Of a DNA stretch of 64,000 bases, positions 49,295 to 60,308 are shown piece after piece. How positions within the stretch are numbered: the first letter of the stretch is position 1; each line of letters starts with the position of its first letter. The DNA is from Paramecium tetraurelia (taxonomy: Eukaryota > Ciliophora > Oligohymenophorea > Peniculida > Parameciidae). A program made the translations under genes and the position numbers. Location: contig NW_001799366.1 in NCBI RefSeq assembly GCF_000165425.1, positions 293,254-357,253 on the forward strand, given 5' to 3'. A model generated the notes under the pieces. It made no database searches. It worked only from the letters and a program-made list of their open reading frames with translations, and was not told the origin of the DNA.

Positions 49295-50181
49295 TCATTT
49301 TCTTTTGAATTATTAATCTGATTGGTATTTCTTGAAAATTGGTTTAAGTCTATTGTCCTACTATCACATGCAATTAATTACCTTCTCCTACATGATGGTA
49401 GAGTATTGAAAGTGTCCTTGCAATTATTCGACACCCTGGATTCTCGCATAAGTTATTTCACAGATCTAAATTAACTCACATTTTACTTTGTCTGAATTGA
49501 ATAATTTCCATTTTCGTCCCTGGAACTCTAGAAAAAATTTGGGAATGAATTTTGAATCCAAAAAATTAATAAAGGCATACCCCACATTACATTTATTCTA
49601 TGATATCTTAAAATTTACTGTAAAATCAATTGGCAGATAAAAAAAATCATAGTTGTCTTTATGATTGATATCAAAATTCTCCAATAACATAGGCTATGTG
49701 TATTTATTTGGAATGTTCCTTATCATTAAGGTAGTTCTCTCATCTCCAGGAATCTATTTAGATTTTATACGAATACCGAATCTAATTTAATTTGATATTG
49801 AGTTATTTAGGCTTATGGTTCATATCTTCTCTTATTTTTGAACTGAAATTGTTGGAATGAAGTAGGCATAGTTTTATAAAATATATCTTCTTTATTTTAT
49901 TCTAAGCCTGATTGATTGAGTTCCTGATTGTGAAAGGAAGTAGATAAAGTCTCAGGCAATGTAGATGTATTTGAACATATCGTTATTGATCTGTTTTTCA
50001 TTAGGAATTGATTCTAAACATTTGGATGAAATTGGTCGTCGTGTTACTTTGGATTAAAAACTATGATTACTTTGAGTTCGTCATCCGAATCTGGTTTTGC
50101 AGACTGTTTGCCTTGTGCATTTGGTTTAGGCCGAACAAACAACCTAAAACATGATGGGTTAATTGTAAAAGACGGCTGCAT
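49295..50181 (-). CDS. Mei2-like RNA-binding protein
   Basis: 280 aa, two introns (49361-49381, 21 nt; 49754-49776, 23 nt). The N-terminal 145 residues are Gln/Ser/Asn-rich and disordered. Residues about 150-260 are the C-terminal type RRM of Mei2 proteins: RTTLMIRNIPNKYTQPMLLE, DFFYLPIDF, CNVGYAFINF, and a FQGRKW region, then KPIFKKY at the end. In fission yeast and plants Mei2 proteins steer the switch to meiosis by binding RNA. A role in sexual or developmental control here is possible but inferred only from family. Confidence 0.86.
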
Positions 50182-50210
50182 TAAATAATATATTTAATAT
50201 AAAGATTTTA

Positions 50211-50856
50211 ATGAGCAAAGCTTATTTAGCTGTGAAGAATTTCAAGTGGTCTGAGATGGTTAACTTGCTTGCCTATGGAGAGAAGCATCCTGACACTCTC
50301 TCTTAAACTCAAAGAATTACCAGATTATATAGGTTAATCCAAAGTATATTCTTAGAGCGACCATCAGGAGACATTACACTTCCCAATTAGAGAATTTCAA
50401 AGGCGATCAGATTAGATTCTATAACGAGATGCAAGTGGCCCAAAAAGATTTTAATAGATTATAGGAATTGAATAATAATTATGCAAGTAAACTACATCAG
50501 CAAAACTAATTAGATTTAAATCAAGAATAGAAAGTAGAATTTTCTAAATTGGAAAATAAATGGGTCAGTTGGTTAGAGACTAACTACGATGCGTTTTTAT
50601 ACATCGATGAATGTAGACCATATTCAAGCACTTCAACCAGATATATTGTTTATTCAGATAAACAATTGAGTTTTGATCCTCTGGGCTTTTATAAATAAAG
50701 ACCAGTCCATGATGGAAAATTTGATCCACACTTGCCTTATTTCAGAGATTATCCTTACAACGAATCATGGTGGAACATGAACGAATCATTCCCAGCAGGT
50801 AAAAACTCTTCCCTAACCTTATAGATTTTGATGATACACCCTAACAAAAAGAGTGA
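50211..50856 (+). CDS. LYR-motif protein, candidate complex I subunit B9 (NDUFB9-like)
   Basis: 198 aa, two introns (50333-50355, 50799-50824). Removing the first intron creates TQRITRLYRATIRRHYTSQ, an LYR motif followed by a basic helix, as in the acyl-carrier-binding LYR family. The C-terminal half has aromatic, proline-rich segments (FDPLGFYKQRPVHDGKF, then NESWWNMNESFP), in the manner of NDUFB9, which is longer than the assembly-factor LYRMs. NDUFB9 sits in the matrix-facing side of the complex I membrane arm and binds the acyl carrier protein. Length and layout fit, but other LYR proteins remain possible. Confidence 0.58.
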
Positions 50857-51215
50857 TTTATTAAATTCAAAATATCAAAAAACAATATACAAAATATGCT
50901 GCAAATATTCCTTTATTCTAATTTTGTTTGTTTTTAATATTAAAATACTCTCTATTTAAATGAAATTTTTATCTATTCTTTATATGAATCTATTTGTAAC
51001 TGGAATTCATTTAAGTCTTAATGGATTATTTATTATAAACAGTATTATCAATTTTGTTATATAAACAATTGATTCTAGATTTATTTTACGTCATTATAAT
51101 TTATAATCAATTGTATTTAGATCTATTTTATTCATGAATTATAAATGAATAAAATTAAAGCTTACAAATGTATAGATAGATCTGATGATTTGATTATTAT
51201 GTAAAATTAATAAAA
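50857..51215. other. Convergent 3' gap, nothing recognised
   Basis: 359 bp of strongly AT-rich sequence between the stops of the LYR gene and the EF-hand gene. No coding frame or RNA gene is supported. Confidence 0.5.
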
Positions 51216-52586
51216 TCAATTGGTCTTCTACTACTTTTACTTTTCATGATCAAATACTGCATCAAATACTTCTTTCAAACCTTCCAAATTAAAAGAAATA
51301 TTTAAATATGCAAAAGGAATATTTATATTTATTGTTCCTTAAGCTATGAAATACTCAGCTAAAATTAAAAATAACTATGAATATGAAATAAAAATACTCT
51401 GTAAATAAAATGCCAATCTGATTTTGGATTTTTAATCTATTACAATTATAAGTCCCCTTTAAGTTCATCAATTAATTATCTTGCTGTTGGTTACTCGTCG
51501 GCTAAATCTGATAAACCCAATGATGTCAAAAATTAATTGACATCTTCCATATTTTTAAATTATAAATGAAACTTTGAACTCTTAAATAGCATAGGCCATA
51601 ATAATTCTCCTTACATTCCTCTTCCTTTTTTTTGAACTAACTTTCGAGCAGCTTCTTATCCAAAACTAGCTATAATAACACCAGCAAGTTTCTTGCCTAA
51701 GTCACTATTAAAGGCAGCCTTAAATTCCATTATAAAGCCTTCCAATAAATACTTAATAAATATTTGATCCTTTTTCATTAATTTTGTGATTCCATTCTTG
51801 ATTCCAAATAGAAACTCCATAAATACTTCAACGTCTTTACCTAATTTTTCACAATAAGGTAAATATGCTGATTCAAATGTCATATCAATCAATGGATGAC
51901 TCACGTTGATTACTATGGCAACTGAGTCTTTTCTCTCCTAAAATTCAATATTTAATGATGATTCGATTGTTGGAAGTATAAACTTATCATAATTTTCTCT
52001 GAGCTTTTATACATATTCATTCCATAATTATTCCAGTTTTTCTTTGGCTAAGGCTGGTTTGATTGCTCTGAAAATGAAGACAATTTGTAATGATTTTGAT
52101 TATGGAACACCGACTTCTTATTAAATATCTTCTTGAACTCCTGAGCCTTTATATTTAAATTTGACATCGAATTTAAAATGGGATTAGAAATCTCCATAAT
52201 TAATTGCCCAATAATGATGATCTAATTTAGGTTCATATTTCTATTCAAGAGAAACTCCAAATCTTGTAAACTCAGAATTAATGGATTTTAGCATATTCAT
52301 CAATTTCAATTTCATAAATACAAGTTTTTCTAGTTTTTCATTCTTTCCAAATTGCCACCAATCCCAAAACTCTTCAAACGAGATTTTACCATCTCCATTA
52401 GAATCAACAACTTTCATCAACTAAAAATCGATAATTGAAGTATACTCTATCAACATCAGCTTGGGTAATTTCCTCATTCATTTACTTGCTAATCTCAATT
52501 AATTCGTTTGATTCTACATAACCATTGCCATCCTTATCGAATTTTTTAAAAACTTCGAAAAGTTATGTTTTTGTTTAATTTATCAT
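51216..52586 (-). CDS. EF-hand calcium-binding protein with unknown C-terminal domain
   Basis: 440 aa, two introns (51375-51397, 52421-52445). Two EF-hands lie at the N-terminus: FDKDGNGYVESNE (about residues 16-28) and, just after the first splice, VDSNGDGKISFEEF. Both have the D-x-[DN]-x-[DN]-G spacing with a terminal Glu and should bind calcium. The remaining 370 residues are mostly alpha-helical with beta-like stretches and match nothing I recognise (for example ISHPLIDMTFES-like and KLMKKDQIFIKYLLEGF). Probably a calcium sensor coupled to a ciliate-specific effector domain. Confidence 0.84.
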
Positions 52587-53221
52587 TTTTATTTTTTCAA
52601 TTTTTGTTTAGCAAAATATAATCACGTCACACCATTCAGTAATAGTATATTTATTATATACAAAAATTTATATTGGTATATAAAAATAAATTTTAAACAT
52701 GCAAATTGTATGTCAATTTTTGAAACAATTCAGCTTAAAATGACTTTAACTTGATATATATAATTATAATAAAATCATTCGTGTAATGTATTACAGTTAA
52801 AATGTAAATTTTTAAATTCTTTTTTATACTAAATACGTTTATCCGCAAGTGGTAAAATTTAATAATAACCTTTGATTGGTAAGGATTGTTATTAATATCG
52901 GTCTACAAAGTGAGTTCTTGATTATTATTTGTTGAAATTACTATAAGAATTTCTTGATTATTAGAATATGCGAAAATTCACACAGGAAATGCAATTTAAA
53001 ATTCCACGTGCAAATTAGGCTATTTTATAAATTGCTAGATACCTTTTGTATTGCTTCTGTTTGACTTGTGATTTAATACGTCATGAAATTTAGGGATTTT
53101 AATAGATTTAGCCGCAAGTATAAATTGAATTGAAGAGCGATTAAAAGACATGATGACGATGAAATGAAATTAAGAGCATGTGGGTATAGTTGATAAATTT
53201 AAATAAAGAAAAAAGTGAAAA
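52587..53221. other. Intergenic, nothing recognised
   Basis: 635-bp AT-rich gap between two minus-strand genes. It holds no plausible code-6 frame and no RNA gene. Confidence 0.5.
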
Positions 53222-53578
53222 TCAATTTTTTAGATGATCTGATGGCATAGTTCCCTCCAAATATTCAAGTTATTATTTTGCATTTTTGATAATGAGTTCA
53301 AGGTTCCAAGCCAAACATTTAAGATCTGTTATTTCTTTGTTTTGTCGTCGTTAGTCAGATTATCTGTTAAATAAATCTTCCTCTTCCCATCCTACACATT
53401 CATAAGAGGATTCATCTGGTGAAATACATGTATATATTTTTTTCTGTTTTTATTTTCTACAAAAGCATCCTTTCTCCTTCTTTTTTATTTTTTTAGCAAT
53501 CCCTAATCCATTTGATTGTTTTTAAGTGGAATTTATATCGTCTAATGGCATGTTCTAATCTGGAGCAGCTTGAGTCAT
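53222..53578 (-). CDS. Small unknown protein with a Cys/Lys patch
   Basis: Single-exon frame of 118 aa. The N-terminal 28 residues are polar. A strongly basic patch containing two cysteines (KKKEKGCFCRKQKQKK) is followed by an acidic Trp-containing segment (ECVGWEEEDLF) and a C-terminal helix that could form a short coiled coil (AWNLELIIKNAKQQLEYL). Codon pattern and composition look coding, but no family is recognised. The Lys/Cys patch might bind nucleic acid or be lipidated; that is speculation. Confidence 0.6.
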
Positions 53579-53884
53579 GTAATAAATATTTATATATAAA
53601 TTATTAACTCAAAAACGACAATTGGTTCATTTTCTACATTAATTTAGCTATCCGTTTTAAATATCCACTTGTCCTCTTAGACATAATCTATGATTAGTGT
53701 ATAATAAAATTGGAATCAAACGGTGATTCCATGTCCTACATCAGAACATTGTTGAAATAGCGATTGATTTATAAAAAAGAAAAACTTTTCTGTTATTTTA
53801 CTATTTGATTAATTTTAAAATTCGCTAATTAAAATCGTTAGCTTTGCAATCCTTAATAATAATTTTATATAATAATCAAATAGT
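53579..53884. other. Intergenic, nothing recognised
   Basis: About 300 bp of AT-rich sequence between the small Cys/Lys protein gene and the stop of the heat shock factor gene. Nothing is recognised. Confidence 0.5.
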
Positions 53885-55264
53885 TCATATATATGGGAAT
53901 CCTCTAAAATTTTCATTTCCCTTATTTTACCCAAAATAATTCTAAAAATTGTTCTAGAACTATTGTCCTTATGGCTATTGCTACTGCGATTGCTATTATT
54001 AGGACAAGCTCATGAGTTCTACTTTATAGACTGCAACTTACATTAGATCAAGGCCTAACTATTCTGTTAAACCATGAAATTTGAATCCATGTGTTGTGGT
54101 TGTCTTTAAAATTGGTTTTAGCATTGTTTCTTCATATAACTATTATCATATTAGGAAATGTCTTGTTTGACTTATTATATAGCGGATAAATAGATACTTG
54201 ATTGCAATTGTTATTCTTGTTGTTATTAGGTTTTCATAATTTTTTCCAGAAAAGAATTATGTTCTTGGAGCTGCTTTTAATCCTTTTGCTGTCCAGGTTC
54301 TAAAGTGGTTATTCAAATATCATACTGTTTTGATTCAATTGTTGAAGATTCAAGAGATTATTAAACTGCTGATCAATATGATTATCTTTTTTAAATATGA
54401 AGATTTACTTGGTTCTTGTGGAGGGATCTAAGTCTGTGGTGGCACTTACACACCTACGAGTTGCTGAACTGTTTATTGGTTTTAGGATTAATTCATATTG
54501 GTAATCAAGGTGGCTAATAAGTAAGACAATGTATCAATTTTTCTCTCGTCAGTCTCTCTGATTCGTTTGATTTCCTTAAGAAATTATTGAGTTTGGATGT
54601 CTTACTTGCCATAATAATTTATTTTCATTGATCAGATGGTCGTTTTGGGTCATGATTAAGATCAGGGCCTTCTATAATTCGTGTTACTTTCCCTTAATGC
54701 CGAGCATTTCATTGAGAAAAAATTAATAATCATTTTTTAGTTTGGACATATCTACTTCCATTGAATTATTGGCTATTATAAATGACATATAAATTTACAA
54801 TTCTAACTTGAATTTTAATTTCTTTCGTCAAACTACTCGACCTGTTCTCCCTGCTTTCTCTTGATTTCACACAGTAAATGCCTTTGTGACATAGGAATTA
54901 ATGATTACTTATTTCCTCTCTAAAAATATTTATGTCTAAATTCATTATCTCCCCCTTCATTTTTCATTTTATGAAAATCATACATATTCAATTATCTTAC
55001 AAATGATGCATAATTATTATGCTTAAAGTGGTTAGGCAATACCTAGACTATTTTATGCGATAGTACTTTCTCAGCCAATTCATTAACATTTTTTACAACG
55101 AATGCTGTGCCCTCCTCATTCCATGATATAATTTCATTATAATCAGGATTCTAATTAATATGTAGACGTAATTTGTTTACTTCCAAAATGTCGTAGGTTT
55201 TAATTAAAAAAGAAGGAGTCGATGCCTTTTATTTAATATTATGATCTTCTTTTGCTCTATCCAT
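53885..55264 (-). CDS. Heat shock transcription factor
   Basis: 408 aa, six introns (54019-54041, 54300-54325, 54386-54408 AAG, 54575-54605 AAG, 54773-54798, 55043-55066). The HSF DNA-binding domain is complete at about residues 17-120: SFLIKTYDILE, IISWNEEGTAFVVKN, LPNHFKHNNYASFVRQLNMY, DFHKMK and FRHKYFQRGN. A helical oligomerisation-like region follows (ALILIMTQNDHLINENKLLW). The C-terminal half is Gln-rich (SLSQQQQSQQQQQPQGQQF), as in activation domains. It would bind nGAAn heat-shock elements as a trimer. Every intron was needed to keep one frame, and the final length is divisible by three. Confidence 0.9.
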
Positions 55265-55488
55265 AAAAAATAATTAAATATGATTTTTAGAAATTTCGAT
55301 AAATCAAGTGATTATTAGAATTTCTAAGAATAATCTTAATCTAAACTATTACTTTATATGCGCAATTTAGAATGTGCTGATTTCTGGATTTATTTAGAGC
55401 GAGAGAAAAGAAAAAGAATTTAAATATAATACTAATATATTGCGAATTATTCTTTGCACAAAAACATAAATTTAATATTGTGTTTTTT

Positions 55489-57122
55489 TCACATAAACAT
55501 TCCATAATTTCTAGCATAAGCCATGGGTGGTAACTTAGGATGTTCCTAATTGATTTATAGACCATAACAAATACCACAGCATCGAATTGAATGAACTTGG
55601 GCTTCATTTCCCCTCCCTTAAATATGATAAAAGCCCCCTTATTTTTCATTTGATCACAATAATTAGGAGCAGAGAAAATGGTGATGACTCTCCCATCAGC
55701 CTCTACTTCATACCCTTGATCCTTCATCTCATGCGACCTCACCAAGAGAGCTTTAATATTTTAAATAGAACTCTCATACATAATCCATTCTCATTCAAGA
55801 ATTTATGAGCAATGTCAGGTCCAAAGGAGATCGAAATGCCCCTCTTACTTGGATGTCTTCCATTCTACTTGATGGGATCACTCCACAACATATCAGCCAT
55901 GGGACCACCTTCAGGGATTTCTCTGAAACGATTTAATTTCTATAATTCACTGATAGTGACACCATCATTGGAGAACAATCCCTAGAATAGTAAAGAGATC
56001 ATCTTACTCCATGAACAACCATCACTTATTTGGATAGAGTGTAAGCCAATGGTAAACAGTTGAAAACAGTTTAGAACAATTCATAAACCTTGTCATCATA
56101 CTTGTGTTTGACTTCCCCTTCAAATCCATACAACTTGTTCATGTTCCTGCTTTCATGGTTGCCTCTTGTCAAATGCATGATATCTGGATTGCACACCTTC
56201 CATGCAAACAGAGTCATCATGACTTCGACACTCCAAGACCCTCTGTCCACAAAGTCTCCGTTGAATAGGTAAGGTCTTTTCACTGATGGATTTCCATTTA
56301 TTTTAAATATGTTTATGAGATCGAAGAATTGTCCATGAGTGTCTCCACAAACAGTAAACTCAAGATCTCTAGAAAAATATATATAAAAATCAATATTTAC
56401 TTAGGAACATCATACTCCACTACGTTTTGTTGAGATTTCAATATTTCTCCTACCTTTTGTAATAATATGACTGCATATTTCTTATGCAACTTCTTTTGGT
56501 CTTTAAAGTGATTCATCAAATTCTCACACCTTGACATAATGTAATAAGTGATACCATTCTGGTGTAACTTCACTGATATCGTTGTCAATTCTTGGTCCAT
56601 CGTACCCTTGTTCAACATGGATGTCCTGGATATCGATTGGCTCACTAGCTTCATCTGGTCTTTCTATGGATTTTGCAAATTCTCGTTCATAGATTGCCTA
56701 TTTGATTTATTTCAATTTAGCCTAAATATCGGCATCCTTTCCTTGGGTGAGAGTGTCAGCCTATGCAAATTAATCAATGTATTACTCTTTTGAATTCCTT
56801 CCTAGCGTCGTCGAACTTGCCCAATAATAAATAAGCTGAACCCTTTCTGTAATAAGCCTTAATGAATCCAGAATCCTCCTTCAAAATCTCGTCTGCATCG
56901 ATGATAGCCAGCCCATAGTTTTCCATTTTGATGTGTGCAAATGCTCTATTTGATAGACAAACAAGTCTTTGATTGCCTAGGAATGTATTAAGAATGATTA
57001 TTACCAGCTGCCTTTTCAACAGCGGCAGTGTAGAGTTCAATGGCTTTTGGGAAGTTACTCAATTTGAATTGCTCATTTCCTAATTCCTTGAGTTTTTCAG
57101 CTTCTGGTGAATTTGAAATCAT
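55489..57122 (-). CDS. PPP5C: Protein phosphatase 5 (TPR-containing)
   Basis: 479 aa (human about 499), seven introns: 55546-55574, 55751-55779 (AAG), 55982-56007, 56369-56400, 56530-56554 (AAG), 56761-56785, 56977-57004. N-terminal TPR repeats at residues about 8-110 begin [20 protein letters not shown] and include [18 protein letters not shown] and [18 protein letters not shown]. The PP5 linker follows ([17 protein letters not shown]), then a full PPP catalytic domain: [60 protein letters not shown] and APNYCDQM. The C-terminal tail ends [17 protein letters not shown], matching the family. TPRs dock Hsp90, which relieves autoinhibition. Confidence 0.95.
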
Positions 57123-57268
57123 TAATTCTAATGTATAATATAAAGAGAAATATTTAATATATTGAAACAATCTTTTTTATTAAATCCACCACATAAATAA
57201 AAAAGGAAATTAAAGGATCTAATTAAAATATTAGATTATAAAGATAATTAAAATATTAATATAAAAAG

Positions 57269-58422
57269 ATGTTGTTGTTATTTTTGATTAAGTATTATTA
57301 TGTAAATTTGGTTTAAATCACGAAAAGAATGGCATTTCTTACAAAGTCATCGAAGAGAAAGTAATAAACAATTTAAAAATTAAATAATTGTATGAATATT
57401 TATTCTTCCAGCCAACAAGATTAAATCGCCTCTCCTGACAATCTCAGTTAAATGAGTTGGAATAAAGTTCATTAGAGCAGCGAATAGGTTTTGGAAAAGT
57501 AAATCAATTCAGGTTATTAAATACAGGTCTAAGAAAATACACAAAAAGAGACCACCACAGGATGTATAACAGAAATGGTTCTCGATTTAGAAAATATCAA
57601 GTTGCAAATTAGATATTTCTGAATAGAACGATCTGGATTTAAGAGATTAGAATACTTACCAATTTGATTATCTAAAATTAGATTAGCATCTGCTATCCAA
57701 AAATTATCCCATCATTGTAAATATGTCTCCATATGCTTAGATCGAAGATTTAAAGTCAAAAAAAAAATACTAAATTAAACCAATTTCAATCAAATCTGAC
57801 ATTATAGAAGTATACAATTTGGTGCAAATTATTTAGAAATTATTTTCATTAAATAATAAATTTATACTCACCCCTGAAAACATTTTCACCTATTCGGCTT
57901 AGACTCAAAAAATTGACGATTTGGCTAAAGAAATAAGTATTTCATCTCCCATTCATATTAGAAATCCTCCACATCTCCTTCTAATTGCTAGTCTATTAGT
58001 ATTGTCGTAAAACAATCTTCCATTTCTTAGATGAATTGACAAACAAGCAAATTAAAACAATATTCTTAGATCTAATTTAAGGTTTGATCTCTGCCCAAGA
58101 AAACTAATTAGTCTTGAAGCAAATCACCTTAGATTCTATTTTATACTACGAAGATACCAAATCTTTCAAATTGATTGATTACACTGAAGCTACAATCGGA
58201 AACAATAGGCTTAATTTTTAAGACTTAGGATTTTGTTTGGCCCAAACCTTACAGATCAAAAATCCTACTTCCAGCTTAAAGAATACTAATTAACCCATTA
58301 ATTAAATTGAATGGTTACAAAAAAATAATGAAGATCATCTTTCTTCTGTGGCCTTGTATTTGATTTTGAATGAAAAACCAATCGAAGAAATCGTGAATTT
58401 ATTGTAATAGAATGATACCTGA
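57269..58422 (+). CDS. Protein-kinase-like protein lacking catalytic motifs
   Basis: Introns 57499-57526 (acceptor CAG) and 57937-57961. From ATG 57392 the product is 325 aa; the same frame is open from ATG 57269, so the start is uncertain. The C-terminal half follows a protein-kinase C-lobe pattern: YCRKTIFHFLDELTNKQIKT, then IFLDLIQGLISAQENQLVL, then LDSILYYEDTKSFKLIDYTE and a DLGFCLAQTLQ helix. The His-Arg-Asp catalytic loop is replaced (around LVLKQITLDSIL) and the DFG site reads DYT. No glycine loop or VAIK lysine is clear in the basic, Gln-rich N-terminal half. A pseudokinase is inferred; a diverged ciliate kinase is the alternative. Confidence 0.6.
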
Positions 58423-58471
58423 TCCTCTAACTCAAAATACAGCAAATTCCCCAAAATTATTAATAATTATT

Positions 58472-60096
58472 ATGTTGATCTTTCTCTAATTTCTGCACGT
58501 TTTTTCTCAGGAAATTACCTGGACTAATTACTCCTTTGCTTTCCCGTAATTCATTCCGTTAATCGCTGAAAAAACCGTGTTTTCAAGAACATTTGAAGAA
58601 TTTGGATAGATCTTGTATTCAAAATCTTAACACTATGTAGAAACATCTCAATAGAATACAACGGAGAATTTGATGAGCCTATTTGCAATTTCGATTATCA
58701 ATACATGCTTTTTTAAAGATAACCAGACACTTTGATAGCTTTGGTAACAGATCTGCAGTAAATTGATATAGATAGTTTGAAAACAGAAGAAATTCAGTAA
58801 GGATTTTCAGATGAATTAATTTCATTTGCAACAATAGATAGGAATCTCATTCTTTTGGAAAAAAACGGAACAATCCATCACTTATACTATAACGATGGTC
58901 CCGCATTGACAAATTACACAGTCTATTAATTATCAATTAATTAAGGAGTGAATGAATATGCATAAATTTTGTCGGATACCCAATCCTTTTACTATGTTGA
59001 CAGTGACTAATTTGTGAAGTTCAATATCAATAATGGTAGTTTGGAAGAAATTAAAATTCACAGTTGGAATAAAGTCAATGATCATTTTAAAATATTTGTG
59101 AGACAAGAGTATGTTTACTTGATCAATGGTATTTCTGGAATGAGTATTTATAAAATGCAAAATAACATCCTGTTGTTAGTCAATAAATTCATGATCCAAG
59201 TAATAGATATCTCTAGTTTAGGACATTTACTAAAGCCCTGGCTTTACTAATCTGAATTTGATTGATTACTCTATAGACAAGGAATTCTTATATCTATTAG
59301 ACCATGAAAATGGAGTCAAACGTTTTAACCTTACATCTATGCACATAGATAAGAACTTCTTTATTAGTCAAAAGGGATGTAAGGTCATATCCGTTTAAAA
59401 TAATTAAATCATCCTAATATAATAGAATCAATTATTTTCAGAAATTTATGAAGGTAGAATTTTCAATGACAGTTGGGTTTTGATAAGAAAGAAAACTGCT
59501 ACTAAGTAAATCTACAGGAATATCAAATAATTTGATAATTATACTTTATTAATTAGCAATCCAACAAACAATATGTATCAGAAGAATCTGATTGAGAATT
59601 TCAGTGATCCTTATCTTTATAATGGGTAATTAGTTAATGAAATTATGTAGTGATAACTTTTACTAAATGGAGTTTTTGGGATTGATTGAAATGGATACAG
59701 ACTTTGTGGTTGGAATCTACAAATATGGTGTAGCTATATATTACGTATAGGAAAAATCAGCCTAAATTTCTTGTTAAGCTAGACTGAGTTAATAAAATAG
59801 AGTCACTGTAAAATATATATTTTATATGATAGATTCGTCTGAATAGTACTAATTGCCTTAATAAAAATTAGTCAGACATTTTTAATTATTGTCAATGTAG
59901 ACTTGACTATGTGTTCGACGTTCATGGAGTTCTGATGTCGCCTTATTAAGAAAATCTCTACATTTATTTTTGTGTTGTAGCGTTTGCGATAGTGGTGGCG
60001 CTCTTTGTGGCTATATTCTTAATTATTAGAAGGTATCAATTGAAGAAAGAGAAGATAGATCATATAAGAAAAAGTCGTAGGACTTTATCATATTGA
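58472..60096 (+). CDS. Type I membrane protein of unknown function
   Basis: 508 aa, four introns (58615-58640, 59200-59221, 59626-59650, 59808-59832). Begins with a signal peptide (MLIFLQFLHVFSQ). The ectodomain of about 430 aa has repeated short beta-strand units (for example LYLLDHENGVKRFNL, FVKFNINNGSLEEI), suggesting a beta-propeller-like fold. A cysteine cluster NYCQCRLDYVFDVHG comes just before one strong membrane span (VVAFAIVVALFVAIFLII), then a basic cytoplasmic tail ending RKSRRTLSY. Similar large type I proteins are common in ciliates; the role is unknown. 49 bp after the pseudokinase-like gene. Confidence 0.68.
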
Positions 60097-60308
60097 AATT
60101 AAACATATAAATATGGATTCTTTAATACATATAATTATAGCTGATAGATCGGATTATTAATATTATGTTTTCAGTCTTCATAAATTTCTGTTACACTTTT
60201 TTGACTTAGTGAAGATTAAGAGGTATTTAATTATGGAACAGGTCTATAATCTTTTATATATATTTTTATATTAGATTCTCAAATAGTATTTATGATATAA
60301 ATTTCTTA

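Noticed and set aside
50259-50332. A 74-nt intron in the LYR gene
   Set aside because: Too long for this genome and it would remove the LYR motif; a standard 23-nt intron solves the frame.
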